A stretch of DNA of 64,000 nucleotides, taken from the NCBI GenBank assembly GCA_900542565.1, contig UQOC01000006.1, forward strand, positions 4,743-68,742. Reading direction: 5' to 3'. Below, piece after piece: positions 25,212-33,863 of this stretch. The position numbers and the translations under genes were made by a program. Position 1 is the stretch's first letter. Every line of letters starts with the position of its first letter. This DNA comes from an uncultured Eubacteriales bacterium (GTDB taxonomy: Bacteria > Bacillota > Clostridia > Peptostreptococcales > Anaerovoracaceae). The notes beneath the pieces are model-generated. The model saw only the letters and a list, made by a program, of their open reading frames with translations, did no database searches and was not told the origin of the DNA.

Positions 25212-26729
25212 ATGCGCTTACAAAATTCCGCACGAAATGTCAAGGCTGCCTGGATCTTGCAGCTGGTCCACATACTGGGCCAGTTCATCAGCAGGACGGC
25301 CATTATTAAGGTGCTTACAATTGAATATGTAGGACTCAGCGGACTTTTCAGCAATGTGCTCACCATGCTGTCCCTGGCGGAGCTGGGGATAGGTGAGGCC
25401 ATAATATTCAGCATGTACGGGCCCATTGCACGCAATGAGAGAGAGAACATAAGCGCCATCATGGCATTCTATAAGAAGGTCTATATCTTCGTCGGTATGT
25501 TCATAATGGTGGCAGGGCTTGCTCTGACCCCGTGGATAGGCTATTTTATAAAAGATATGCCGGATATACCGGAAATATACTGGATATATGCCCTGTATGT
25601 GATAAACTCATCCGTATCCTATTTTTTCTCTTATAAAGCGGCTTTCGTTACAGCCAACCAGAACAATGCCTTGGTGGTCATCAACAACGGTCTCTGGGAG
25701 ATAGGAATGGTCGCGGTACAAGTCATAATGCTTGTGATGACCCGCAACTATATAGGATACATGATCATAGGCATAGCCTTCGTACTTATAAGAAATATAA
25801 GCATTTCCCTGCTGGCCGACAGGAAATATCCGGTCCTCAGGGAAAAAGCCAGGACTCCGATACCAAAGGAAATATTCGGGCAGATCAAGAAAAATACAGG
25901 GGCCATGGTATTCCACAAGATAGGCTCCATTGTCGTATTTGCTACAGATAACCTGATCCTGTCCAAGTTTGTGGGGTTGGTGAGCGTAGGTATATATACC
26001 AATTACTATACTATAACCAATGCGGTGACGGTGTTCATCAATAAGTTTTTCCAGGCGATCTCGGCCAGCGTAGGAAACCTGGCCGTCAACGAATCCATTG
26101 AGAGACAGGAAAAGACTTTTTTCAAAGTACTGTTCATCGACTTTTGGATGTACACATTTTCCTGCTGCTGCCTGATGAACCTGATGAGCCCGTTCATCAA
26201 CGACATCTGGCTGGGCGAGGGCTACCTGTTCGATGAGTCCATAGTGCTGCTCATAGTGCTGAAAACATATATAACCGGCATGAGGAGCGCGACTCAGACC
26301 TTCAAAAACGCCAAGGGCCTGTATTGGCAGAACAAATATATGCCAATATATGAATCCCTCATAAATCTGGTGGCTTCGCTGGTATTGGTAAACTATATGG
26401 GAGTTGCCGGCGTGATCCTGGGAACTATAATAAGCTCCCTGACCACCTGCGTGTGGATCGAGCCCCATGTCCTGTATAAATACGGTTTCAACAAACCGGC
26501 AAAGGGATTTGCCGCCAGATATATACAATACTTTGTAGTTTTTCTGATACTTTTGGCAGTGACTTATGGCTGCAATATGCTGATCGACGGAAGCGGCATA
26601 GGGATATTTATCATCAGGTGCATAGTGAGCGCCGGATTGCCCAATATCCTGCTGCTGGCCATCTACGGCCGGACCGAGGAGTGCAAATACTTTTACGGCC
26701 TGCTAATGAGAAAGCTCAGAAAACAGTAA
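25212..26729 (+). CDS. Wzx/MOP-type flippase (second copy, wall polymer)
   Basis: 505 residues, about 14 hydrophobic helices, Wzx/PST architecture. It opens with Arg-Leu-Gln-Asn-Ser-Ala-Arg-Asn and contains Tyr-Val-Gly-Leu-Ser-Gly-Leu-Phe-Ser-Asn, typical of the Firmicutes teichoic/capsule flippase group. It should translocate a lipid-linked precursor. Its neighbours (TarI, TarJ, TagF-like enzymes) suggest a polyol-phosphate-bearing polymer moved by a flippase rather than the TagGH ABC exporter, as in the pneumococcal type. It is GC-richer than the first flippase at 11664, so the two are not recent copies. Confidence 0.9.
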   Translation: MRLQNSARNVKAAWILQLVHILGQFISRTAIIKVLTIEYVGLSGLFSNVLTMLSLAELGIGEAIIFSMYGPIARNERENISAIMAFYKKVYIFVGMFIMVAGLALTPWIGYFIKDMPDIPEIYWIYALYVINSSVSYFFSYKAAFVTANQNNALVVINNGLWEIGMVAVQVIMLVMTRNYIGYMIIGIAFVLIRNISISLLADRKYPVLREKARTPIPKEIFGQIKKNTGAMVFHKIGSIVVFATDNLILSKFVGLVSVGIYTNYYTITNAVTVFINKFFQAISASVGNLAVNESIERQEKTFFKVLFIDFWMYTFSCCCLMNLMSPFINDIWLGEGYLFDESIVLLIVLKTYITGMRSATQTFKNAKGLYWQNKYMPIYESLINLVASLVLVNYMGVAGVILGTIISSLTTCVWIEPHVLYKYGFNKPAKGFAARYIQYFVVFLILLAVTYGCNMLIDGSGIGIFIIRCIVSAGLPNILLLAIYGRTEECKYFYGLLMRKLRKQ

Positions 26730-26741
26730 TAATAGGTTAAA

Positions 26742-27896
26742 ATGAAAAGAAAGATTTTTAAGGCTTTCAATTTAATATGCTTTTTCCTGTTCAACAGGGC
26801 GGCAGCGCTTTTCCTTGGGCTGAAAGAGCGAAAAGTCCTGTTCCTTTCTGAATCTCATCAAAGCTTAGACGGAAACCTGAAGGCTGTATACGATGCTCTC
26901 GACGGATCCTACGAAAAAAAGGCCTATATCAGTTCGGACAGGCGCCAGAAAACAGGATTTTCTGAAAAGCTGAAGCTGTGGAAAGACCTGACCGAGGCCA
27001 AGTACATCATCCTGGACGACTTTTACGGGCTGACTTCGTCTATGAGGCTGCGCAAAGGCCAGGAGCTGGTGCAGCTCTGGCACGGGTGCGGCGCTTTCAA
27101 GAAATTCGGGTTCAGCCGCATGGAAACAGGTGATAATATCCAGAATGTAAACGGAGGATACAGAAAATATACAAAAGTGTCCGTAACCTCCAAAGAGGTG
27201 ATACCCTGCTTTGCAGAGGCTTTCGATATTCCGGAAGACAGGATACGGGCCATGGGAAGCCCCAGGACCGATATGTTTTTCAGCGAAGAAAAGCTCAGCG
27301 AAGCCCGGGAAAGGGTATACGACGCTTTTCCGCACTTAAGAGAAAAAAAACTGGTCCTCCTGGCTCCTACATACCGGGGAAGAAAGGTGGAGGACGCAGA
27401 TTATGATTTCGACAAACTGGATATTTCAGGCCTGGCAGAGCGGCTGAGAGAAGAATATCATATCATTACCAAATGGCACCCGGCTCTGTATAACAATATC
27501 AAAAGAGGCATAGTAGGAGACCCGGCAAAAGGCCTGGGAGACAGGGTGACGGATGCCTCCGGATACGGTGACATCAATGATCTGCTGACAGTCAGCGATG
27601 TGCTGGTGACCGATTATTCGTCTGTCATATTCGAATGGGCTCTGCTGGACAAGCCTGTAGTATATTTTATATATGATATAGATCAATACAGGGACAGCAG
27701 AGGACTCTATTTTGATTTTGAGGAATATGTTTACGGCCGCTGCGCCTGTGACAGCGGTTCCCTGGCAGAAGCCATAAAAGCAGGGGAACCGGAATTGGAA
27801 AAGCGGGCGGCTTTTAACCAGAAGTTCATGTCATCCTGCGACGGAAATTCTACCGAGCGGGTGATAAAGTGGGTATTTGAGGGAGAAGATCAGTAA
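26742..27896 (+). CDS. CDP-polyol glycerophospho/ribitolphospho-transferase (TagF/TagB-like, first copy)
   Basis: 384 residues, the single-domain TagB/TagF fold. Gln-Leu-Trp-His-Gly-Cys-Gly at about residue 110 carries a catalytic histidine. Gly-Ser-Pro-Arg-Thr-Asp (about 172), Lys-Trp-His-Pro-Ala-Leu (about 244, second histidine) and Thr-Asp-Tyr-Ser-Ser-Val-Ile-Phe-Glu (about 290) follow the family. It transfers glycerol- or ribitol-phosphate from the CDP form to a lipid-linked acceptor. With TarIJ nearby, CDP-ribitol is the likely donor, though the donor is not readable from motifs. Ends one base into the next gene (TAATG). Confidence 0.9.
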   Translation: MKRKIFKAFNLICFFLFNRAAALFLGLKERKVLFLSESHQSLDGNLKAVYDALDGSYEKKAYISSDRRQKTGFSEKLKLWKDLTEAKYIILDDFYGLTSSMRLRKGQELVQLWHGCGAFKKFGFSRMETGDNIQNVNGGYRKYTKVSVTSKEVIPCFAEAFDIPEDRIRAMGSPRTDMFFSEEKLSEARERVYDAFPHLREKKLVLLAPTYRGRKVEDADYDFDKLDISGLAERLREEYHIITKWHPALYNNIKRGIVGDPAKGLGDRVTDASGYGDINDLLTVSDVLVTDYSSVIFEWALLDKPVVYFIYDIDQYRDSRGLYFDFEEYVYGRCACDSGSLAEAIKAGEPELEKRAAFNQKFMSSCDGNSTERVIKWVFEGEDQ

Positions 27897-29185
27897 TGGG
27901 ACAATCGCAGACACTAAGAGAAAAAGTTAATATGTTGAACTCAAAAATACTCATGCCCCTGATGGCGCTGAGTTTTATCCTCTTCAACACAGTGATCAAT
28001 CTCTACATTGGAGAGAGGATAGAGACCATCCAGAACCTGCTGGCCATAGCTGTTCTGGCTGTTTTGGCTTTCTGGCTCCTTTCTGATCTGAAAGCCGGCC
28101 TCATGCCGTGGCTCCGGCAGAATATCCTGGTCATCGGATATTTTGCGGCAAGAGCCATCTCCTGCGTGCTCAGCGGCTTTGATTATACGGTCATAAGGAG
28201 CATTTTCTTTGAAGTGTTCTATCTTATCGGGATAAGCAAGATCACTCTCGGCGGAAAGCGGGAGTTTTATGTAAAGGCTTTTATGGTGCTGGAGATGATA
28301 TTAAATGCGGGTAGCCTTCTTCTGTATTATTATAATGAAGTGACTACTGGCAGTATACAAGGAATACTGTCTCAGTACACATATTTTGAATCGAGCGGAC
28401 CAGGGTTAATATTTAACAATATCAATAATGCCGGCATATTGGCTGGATTTTCTGTCGTTCTTGCCATTGTGCTGTACGGCAGAAAAAAATATAACAAAAT
28501 TCTTATAATACTATTCGGCATATTTAATGTGATAGCATTGATATTGTTTGGCTGCAGAAGTGCAGAAATGGGGGTTATATTTGCTCTTATATTTTGGGCA
28601 GCTTCAAGGCTGGTACCGAAAATCAAGAAAAATATCATAACGATGATATGCCTTGTATGTATGATACTGACACTAATACCGATATATGGGTTTATCAATT
28701 ATAATATCGATAACAATGGAGCATTTTCATACACAGAAACTGAAGCTAAACTGAACGATGTGAGTACTGGAAGATACTTGATTTGGAAAGAATGCATCAT
28801 CACTCAGTCCGATGACAGATTATTTGGAGCAGGAAGTATCAATACTGAACTGCAAGAGAGGGCAGAACTTGTATCAGAGATAAATTACAGTGAATATTGG
28901 CGTTATGTACATGTGGCAGATATTCGTCCTCATAACGGATATTTAGCACAAATTTCAATTTCAGGCTGGATAGGCTTCGCTCTTTTTGCAGCAATATTGA
29001 TGCAACGCTTAAAGAAGGCGGAGCACTTGCAGAATGGCCGATGGTATTTGTTAGCTATTTTTTCTTTCGTATTAAACTGTGTAGAAAATTTATTTGTACT
29101 TAGCAGGTCATTCACCTGCTTCTACATGCTCCTGATCCTGGAAACAGATATGGAACAGCCGGACGAACCTAAAAAGCTGGCGTAG
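27896..29185 (+). CDS. O-antigen ligase/polymerase-like membrane protein
   Basis: 429 residues, about 11 hydrophobic helices with a soluble loop at roughly 270-345 ending in Arg-Pro-His-Asn-Gly-Tyr, the histidine motif of the O-antigen ligase/Wzy superfamily. It probably polymerises the flipped units, as TarP is proposed to do in pneumococcus. The stretch 28330-29110 is clearly AT-richer than both ends of the same gene, which suggests recombination within the gene. It overlaps the preceding gene by one base. Confidence 0.85.
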   Translation: MGQSQTLREKVNMLNSKILMPLMALSFILFNTVINLYIGERIETIQNLLAIAVLAVLAFWLLSDLKAGLMPWLRQNILVIGYFAARAISCVLSGFDYTVIRSIFFEVFYLIGISKITLGGKREFYVKAFMVLEMILNAGSLLLYYYNEVTTGSIQGILSQYTYFESSGPGLIFNNINNAGILAGFSVVLAIVLYGRKKYNKILIILFGIFNVIALILFGCRSAEMGVIFALIFWAASRLVPKIKKNIITMICLVCMILTLIPIYGFINYNIDNNGAFSYTETEAKLNDVSTGRYLIWKECIITQSDDRLFGAGSINTELQERAELVSEINYSEYWRYVHVADIRPHNGYLAQISISGWIGFALFAAILMQRLKKAEHLQNGRWYLLAIFSFVLNCVENLFVLSRSFTCFYMLLILETDMEQPDEPKKLA

Positions 29186-29211
29186 CGCCTTTTAAGCCGA
29201 AAGGAGACAAC

Positions 29212-29913
29212 ATGATATATGCAAGCATACTGGCCGGCGGCATAGGCAGCCGCATGGGCAGCGAAAAGCCGAAGCAATACATAAACATAGGCGGAAAGCC
29301 TATAATCCTCCACACCATTGAAAAATTCTGCCTCTGCGGAGAATTCGAGGAGATCCTGATACTCTGCCCCAAAGACTGGATAGAATATACCAGGGGGCTC
29401 ATCCGCAAGCACATAGGCGAAAACGAGAAGATCACGGTGCTGGAAGGCGGAGCCACCCGAAACGAGACCATACAGAACGCCATAGACTATATTGACAGAT
29501 CAGGCAACCTGGACGAGGACACTATCATAGTCACCCACGACGCGGTCAGGCCTTTCGTGACCTACAGGATAATCAAGGAAAACATTGAAGCAGCACAAAA
29601 ATACGGCGCCTGCGACACAGTGATACCGGCCACGGATACCATAGTAGAAAGCCGGGACGGCCAGACCATATCATCCATACCAAACCGGGCCCACCTCTAT
29701 CAGGGTCAGACTCCGCAGAGCTTTAAGGCTCTTAAACTGAGACAGCTGTACGGCCGGCTCAGCGATGAGGAAAAAGATATACTGACCGATGCGGCCAAGA
29801 TCTTTGTCATAAAAGGCGAACCGGTACAGCTGGTCAGAGGAGAAAAGTCTAACATCAAGATAACTTATCCTTACGATCTGACCGTGGCCGAAAGCTTATT
29901 GAAAGGCGAGTAA
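29212..29913 (+). CDS. tarI: D-ribitol-5-phosphate cytidylyltransferase (TarI)
   Basis: 233 residues, IspD/TarI fold. N-terminal Leu-Ala-Gly-Gly-Ile-Gly-Ser-Arg-Met (CTP loop), Pro-Lys-Gln-Tyr, His-Asp-Ala-Val-Arg-Pro-Phe-Val and Gln-Thr-Pro-Gln-Ser-Phe. IspD is similar, but the Gly-Ser-Glu-Lys-Pro-Lys segment and the TarJ gene two bases downstream make TarI much more likely. It joins CTP and ribitol-5-phosphate to CDP-ribitol. AAAGGAG precedes the ATG. Confidence 0.92.
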   Translation: MIYASILAGGIGSRMGSEKPKQYINIGGKPIILHTIEKFCLCGEFEEILILCPKDWIEYTRGLIRKHIGENEKITVLEGGATRNETIQNAIDYIDRSGNLDEDTIIVTHDAVRPFVTYRIIKENIEAAQKYGACDTVIPATDTIVESRDGQTISSIPNRAHLYQGQTPQSFKALKLRQLYGRLSDEEKDILTDAAKIFVIKGEPVQLVRGEKSNIKITYPYDLTVAESLLKGE

Positions 29914-29914
29914 A

Positions 29915-30940
29915 ATGCTCAACACCATATACAGGCTCACAGAGCCAAGAAAAATCGAAGTAGAATTTAACGATATGCCGGTCAACGACGATCAGGTCAT
30001 CGTCAGGCCGACACATCTTTCCATATGCAATGCAGATCAGCGGTATTACCAGGGGACGAGAGACCCGGAAGTGCTGGCAAAGAAGCTGCCTATGGCTCTG
30101 ATACACGAGGGCGTTGGCATAGTGGCCAGAGACGCAAGCGGCCAGTTCAAAGCGGGAGACCCGGTGGTCATGATCCCCAACACTCCTTTTGAGGAAGATC
30201 CTTTTATTGCAGAAAACTATCTGAGGAGCAGCAAATTCAGAGCAAGCGGTTTCGACGGCTTCATGCAGGACAATGTAGCCATGCGTAGAGACCGGGTGAT
30301 AAGGCTGCCGGAGACCATAGACAGAGAAGTGGCTGCGTTTATCGAGATAATTTCCGTGAGCAACCACGCCATTGACCGGTTCGACAGATTTTCCCACGGA
30401 AGAAAAGATCATATCGCCGTATGGGGAGACGGAAACCTGGCCTTTATAACATCTCTCCTCCTCAGGCACAGATATCCGGACAGTCACATCTGCATTATGG
30501 GAGTCAATCACGATAAGATGATCAACTTTACTTTTGTAGACGAGACTTATGATGTCAGGAAGATACCCGGCGATATAGTCATCGACCACGCTTTCGAGTG
30601 CGTTGGAGGAAACGGCGCGATCAAGGCCATAGACCAGATAATAGACCATATCAGGCCGGAAGGGACCATAGCCCTGCTGGGCGTATCCGAGAACCCGGTG
30701 CCTGTCAACACCAGGATGATACTGGAAAAAGGCTTGCGAGTATTCGGCAGCAGTCGTTCCGGCAGAAAGGATTTTGAAAATACCGTAAACCTGCTGGCAG
30801 CACATCCGGAAATGGTGGAAAACCTCAAGAATATCGTCGGCGAGATTGTCGATGTCAAGTCCGTGGAAGATATGCACAAGGCCTTTGAAAGGGATATAGC
30901 CAAAGCCGGGGGCAAGACCATAATGTTATGGAATGTATGA
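29915..30940 (+). CDS. tarJ: Ribulose-5-phosphate reductase (TarJ)
   Basis: 341 residues, medium-chain dehydrogenase. Cys in Ser-Ile-Cys-Asn-Ala-Asp and the His-Glu in Ala-Leu-Ile-His-Glu-Gly form the zinc site. The TarJ-type start (Leu-Asn-Thr-Ile-Tyr-Arg-Leu) and Trp-Gly-Asp-Gly-Asn-Leu-Ala, in place of the usual Gly-x-Gly-x-x-Gly, match the family. It reduces ribulose-5-phosphate with NADPH to ribitol-5-phosphate for TarI. Only one base separates it from tarI, so the pathway is one coupled unit. Confidence 0.93.
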   Translation: MLNTIYRLTEPRKIEVEFNDMPVNDDQVIVRPTHLSICNADQRYYQGTRDPEVLAKKLPMALIHEGVGIVARDASGQFKAGDPVVMIPNTPFEEDPFIAENYLRSSKFRASGFDGFMQDNVAMRRDRVIRLPETIDREVAAFIEIISVSNHAIDRFDRFSHGRKDHIAVWGDGNLAFITSLLLRHRYPDSHICIMGVNHDKMINFTFVDETYDVRKIPGDIVIDHAFECVGGNGAIKAIDQIIDHIRPEGTIALLGVSENPVPVNTRMILEKGLRVFGSSRSGRKDFENTVNLLAAHPEMVENLKNIVGEIVDVKSVEDMHKAFERDIAKAGGKTIMLWNV

Positions 30941-30982
30941 GGCCATAAGAATGCAATCAGACAGCGGTCAGGAGGAGGCCAG

Positions 30983-32665
30983 GTGGCAAAAGTATCTGTC
31001 ATAGTACCTGTGTACAATGTTGAAAACTATATATATGACATGCTTACATCGGTGCAGGAGCAGACTTTCAAAGATTTTGAGGTCATAATGGTCGACGACG
31101 GTTCCACCGATGACTCTCCGCAGATAGCCGGGGAATTTGCAGCCAGAGACGGCCGTTTCAAATATTTCCGCCAGGAAAACGCCGGTGTGTCAGCAGCCAG
31201 GAACTTTGGGATAAGAGAGGCTTCGGGAGATTACATGGTATTTTACGATCCCGACGACCTCATACCTGGCCGTGCCCTGGAAAAGATGTACAAAGCTGCG
31301 GCCAGAGCGGGAGCGGACATTATCGTGGGGGTCATGGAAGAAAAAAACATGGGTGAATCGGTCATCTACATGAACTCCCAGAAACTGGCAAAGAAAAGAG
31401 ATATCTCGCCTCTTGATGAAAATTTCATAGGGGCATGGTCAGTCTGCAACAAGATGTTTTCCTCCGCATTTATCCGAAAAAACGGATTGAGATTTGAAAA
31501 CATACACAATGCAGAAGACGGACTTTTCACATTCTGCGCATTGAACTGCGCCAACAGGATAACCGGCTGCGATACCGTAGCCTACAACTATATCAGGAGG
31601 CCTTTCTGGGAAAGCGCATCGGCAACGCAGATCGTCAATAGGCGATATCTTGAAGAACTGCTGGCTTCTCACAGCCGGATCATGGAAGAGGCCGGGCGGC
31701 TCACAAACCGCATGGAATCACAGGAAGAAGCGCAAAACTACATGCGCAGGCTGTATTTTCGCTTTATAGATGTGGAGATGATAGGATTTTTCTACAGGCG
31801 CATTTGGAAAGCGGAGGCCGGCACCATTGATCTTCTCATAGAAAAGATAAAGGAATATAAAGAGCGCCTCACTGAGAAACAATGGAAAGCGCTTGCGGAT
31901 AAGAATCCGGATCTTGAATTGGACAAAGGCTTTATGACAGCAGAGGATATGGCAGACGATCCGGTAGTTTCGGTGATCCTCTGGCCGAGAGAAAGCGGCA
32001 CAGACCTTTCAATGGCTGTGCAGGCTCTGTATAACCAGACCTTTCCAAGGTTTGAGGTCATAGCAAGGAAGGATCTGCGGATACCGCTATACGAAAAAAT
32101 GCCCAATTTCAGAGCGCTGGACAGAGCCGAGAGCTTCGATGAACTCATAGCAGAGGCAAGGGGAAGATACATCCTCATCCTGGACAGCGATGTAATGTGC
32201 TCCAAAAACTCACTGCGAAATATGGCTGGGAGGATGGAAAAAGACCGCAGGCTTGACTTTGTGACAATGCTCATGCGCACATGGGACGGCGTAACCATCA
32301 GGCCGATACCGGTTATAGATGCCGGTTACGGATTTTCAACCCGGAAGAAAAAAGGAGATAAGCTCCTTTCATGCTGGGATCTGTTCATGGCCAACAAACT
32401 GTTCAGAAAAGAGGCTGTAGATTGGCAGGCTCCGGATATGGCCAAAATCCGCAAAGCTTTGAACTATGCCAATCTCAGAAAAGGAGCGATGGTAACGACA
32501 TTGGACGAGGCAGACCTTGAGTCGCTGGCCGGAAAGGCGCCTCCTGCTGCCGCCGTTAAACTCATGGGACTGGGAAACCGCCTTGCTGCCGGAGCGCTGA
32601 GATGTGCCAAACGCAGAGTGACCAGAGAAGACATACAAAAAATAAAGAAAATGCTGAGAAGATGA
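30983..32665 (+). CDS. GT2 glycosyltransferase with a second, degenerate GT2-like domain
   Basis: 560 residues. Residues 1 to about 230 are a classic GT-A family 2 domain: Ser-Val-Ile-Val-Pro-Val-Tyr-Asn, Val-Asp-Asp-Gly-Ser-Thr-Asp, and Tyr-Asp-Pro-Asp-Asp as the DxD metal site. A second region (about 320-500) repeats the pattern weakly (Val-Ser-Val-Ile-Leu-Trp-Pro, then Leu-Ile-Leu-Asp-Ser-Asp-Val) without the usual nucleotide-site residues. GTG start with GGAGGAGG before it. It probably adds a sugar to the polymer or its linkage unit; donor unknown. Confidence 0.85.
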   Translation: MAKVSVIVPVYNVENYIYDMLTSVQEQTFKDFEVIMVDDGSTDDSPQIAGEFAARDGRFKYFRQENAGVSAARNFGIREASGDYMVFYDPDDLIPGRALEKMYKAAARAGADIIVGVMEEKNMGESVIYMNSQKLAKKRDISPLDENFIGAWSVCNKMFSSAFIRKNGLRFENIHNAEDGLFTFCALNCANRITGCDTVAYNYIRRPFWESASATQIVNRRYLEELLASHSRIMEEAGRLTNRMESQEEAQNYMRRLYFRFIDVEMIGFFYRRIWKAEAGTIDLLIEKIKEYKERLTEKQWKALADKNPDLELDKGFMTAEDMADDPVVSVILWPRESGTDLSMAVQALYNQTFPRFEVIARKDLRIPLYEKMPNFRALDRAESFDELIAEARGRYILILDSDVMCSKNSLRNMAGRMEKDRRLDFVTMLMRTWDGVTIRPIPVIDAGYGFSTRKKKGDKLLSCWDLFMANKLFRKEAVDWQAPDMAKIRKALNYANLRKGAMVTTLDEADLESLAGKAPPAAAVKLMGLGNRLAAGALRCAKRRVTREDIQKIKKMLRR

Positions 32666-32666
32666 T

Positions 32667-33773
32667 ATGAAGATCATATTTAAAGTACTGATAGGATTCT
32701 TAAATTTAATATATTGCCTGTTCAAGATGCTGCCGGTCAAGGATAAAGTGACTTTTATCAGCAGACAGGCTGACAGGCCGACGGAGGACATCCAACTGCT
32801 GGGCAAAGCCCTGGAGGCGGCAGATCCGCATATGAAGGTGATCTATCTGTGCAAGACCATAAAATCCGGGATCGGCCATGTGCTGGCCTATTGTTTTCAC
32901 ATCCTGAGGCAGATGTACCATATAGCTACTTCAAGAGTGGTCATACTTGATTCCTACTGTATGGGAGTGAGCCTTTTGAAGCAGCGCAGCTCGCTGAAAG
33001 TCATACAGATGTGGCACGCCCTGGGTTCCCTGAAAAAGTTCGGCTACAGTATACTGGGCGAAGCAGAGGGCAGGAGCGCCGATACGGCCGAAGCCATGAA
33101 GATGCACAGGAACTACTCATATATCCTGACCAGTTCAGAGGAGTGCGCACCGCATTTCTGCCAGGCTTTTGGCTATGATATTTCCCATGCCAGGATCATG
33201 TCCCTTCCAAGGGTTGACAAGATAACAGACGAAAAGAACAGAGAAAAGATAAAGGAGCAGATATACAGGGAATATCCTGATATCAAAGGAAAAAAAGTAG
33301 TAGTTTATGCACCTACTTTCAGGAAAGATAAAGATATCTCACAGCAGATAGATGCTCTGGCGGCGGCCTTTGATCCTGACAGATACGCCTTCGTGCTGAA
33401 AAAACATCCGCTGATGGAAGCAGACTGCCAGTGCATGACTGATGACAAATTTTCCACCTTGGAAATGATATTTGCAGCCGACTATGTGATATGCGATTAT
33501 TCTGCCATCGTGTTTGAAGCTGCTCTGGCAGGTAAACCGCTTTTTTTCTATGCTTTCGATTATAAAGAATATGGAGCTGACAGAGATTTTTATATAGATT
33601 ATCTGGCGGAGATGCCGGGGATCATCTCGCCGGATGCCTCTGAAATAGCAAAAGCCGTGTCAGGCGATGATTTTGACCTGAGAAAGGTCAGGCTTTTTGC
33701 CGAAAAATATGTTTCAGAACAGCGTGATTGTACGAAAAAACTGGCGGAATTCGTTCTGAAAGAAATGCAATAG
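32667..33773 (+). CDS. CDP-polyol phosphotransferase (TagF/TarL-like, second copy)
   Basis: 368 residues. N-terminal hydrophobic anchor, then Gln-Met-Trp-His-Ala-Leu-Gly (about 114), Leu-Pro-Arg-Val-Asp, Lys-Lys-His-Pro-Leu (about 246) and Cys-Asp-Tyr-Ser-Ala-Ile-Val-Phe-Glu (about 275). It resembles primer or polymerase enzymes that use CDP-glycerol or CDP-ribitol. The truncated frame at 45455 is a close relative of its first 110 residues, so a gene duplication or donor copy once lay there. Starts one base after the GT2 stop codon. Confidence 0.9.
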   Translation: MKIIFKVLIGFLNLIYCLFKMLPVKDKVTFISRQADRPTEDIQLLGKALEAADPHMKVIYLCKTIKSGIGHVLAYCFHILRQMYHIATSRVVILDSYCMGVSLLKQRSSLKVIQMWHALGSLKKFGYSILGEAEGRSADTAEAMKMHRNYSYILTSSEECAPHFCQAFGYDISHARIMSLPRVDKITDEKNREKIKEQIYREYPDIKGKKVVVYAPTFRKDKDISQQIDALAAAFDPDRYAFVLKKHPLMEADCQCMTDDKFSTLEMIFAADYVICDYSAIVFEAALAGKPLFFYAFDYKEYGADRDFYIDYLAEMPGIISPDASEIAKAVSGDDFDLRKVRLFAEKYVSEQRDCTKKLAEFVLKEMQ

Positions 33774-33863
33774 ACGCCGACATAAAAATTTCACATGAAA
33801 ATCCTGTCAGATTGTAGTATAATATGACGACAACAAACGCAAAAAGGGTAATGGAGATTAGTA

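Noticed and set aside
25608..26528. Antisense open frame inside the second flippase gene
   Set aside because: It mirrors a clearly hydrophobic flippase; its composition (His/Tyr/Gln-rich) is that of a reversed membrane gene.
29855..30877. Long antisense open frame inside tarJ
   Set aside because: It mirrors tarJ, which has complete family motifs, and has no start signals.
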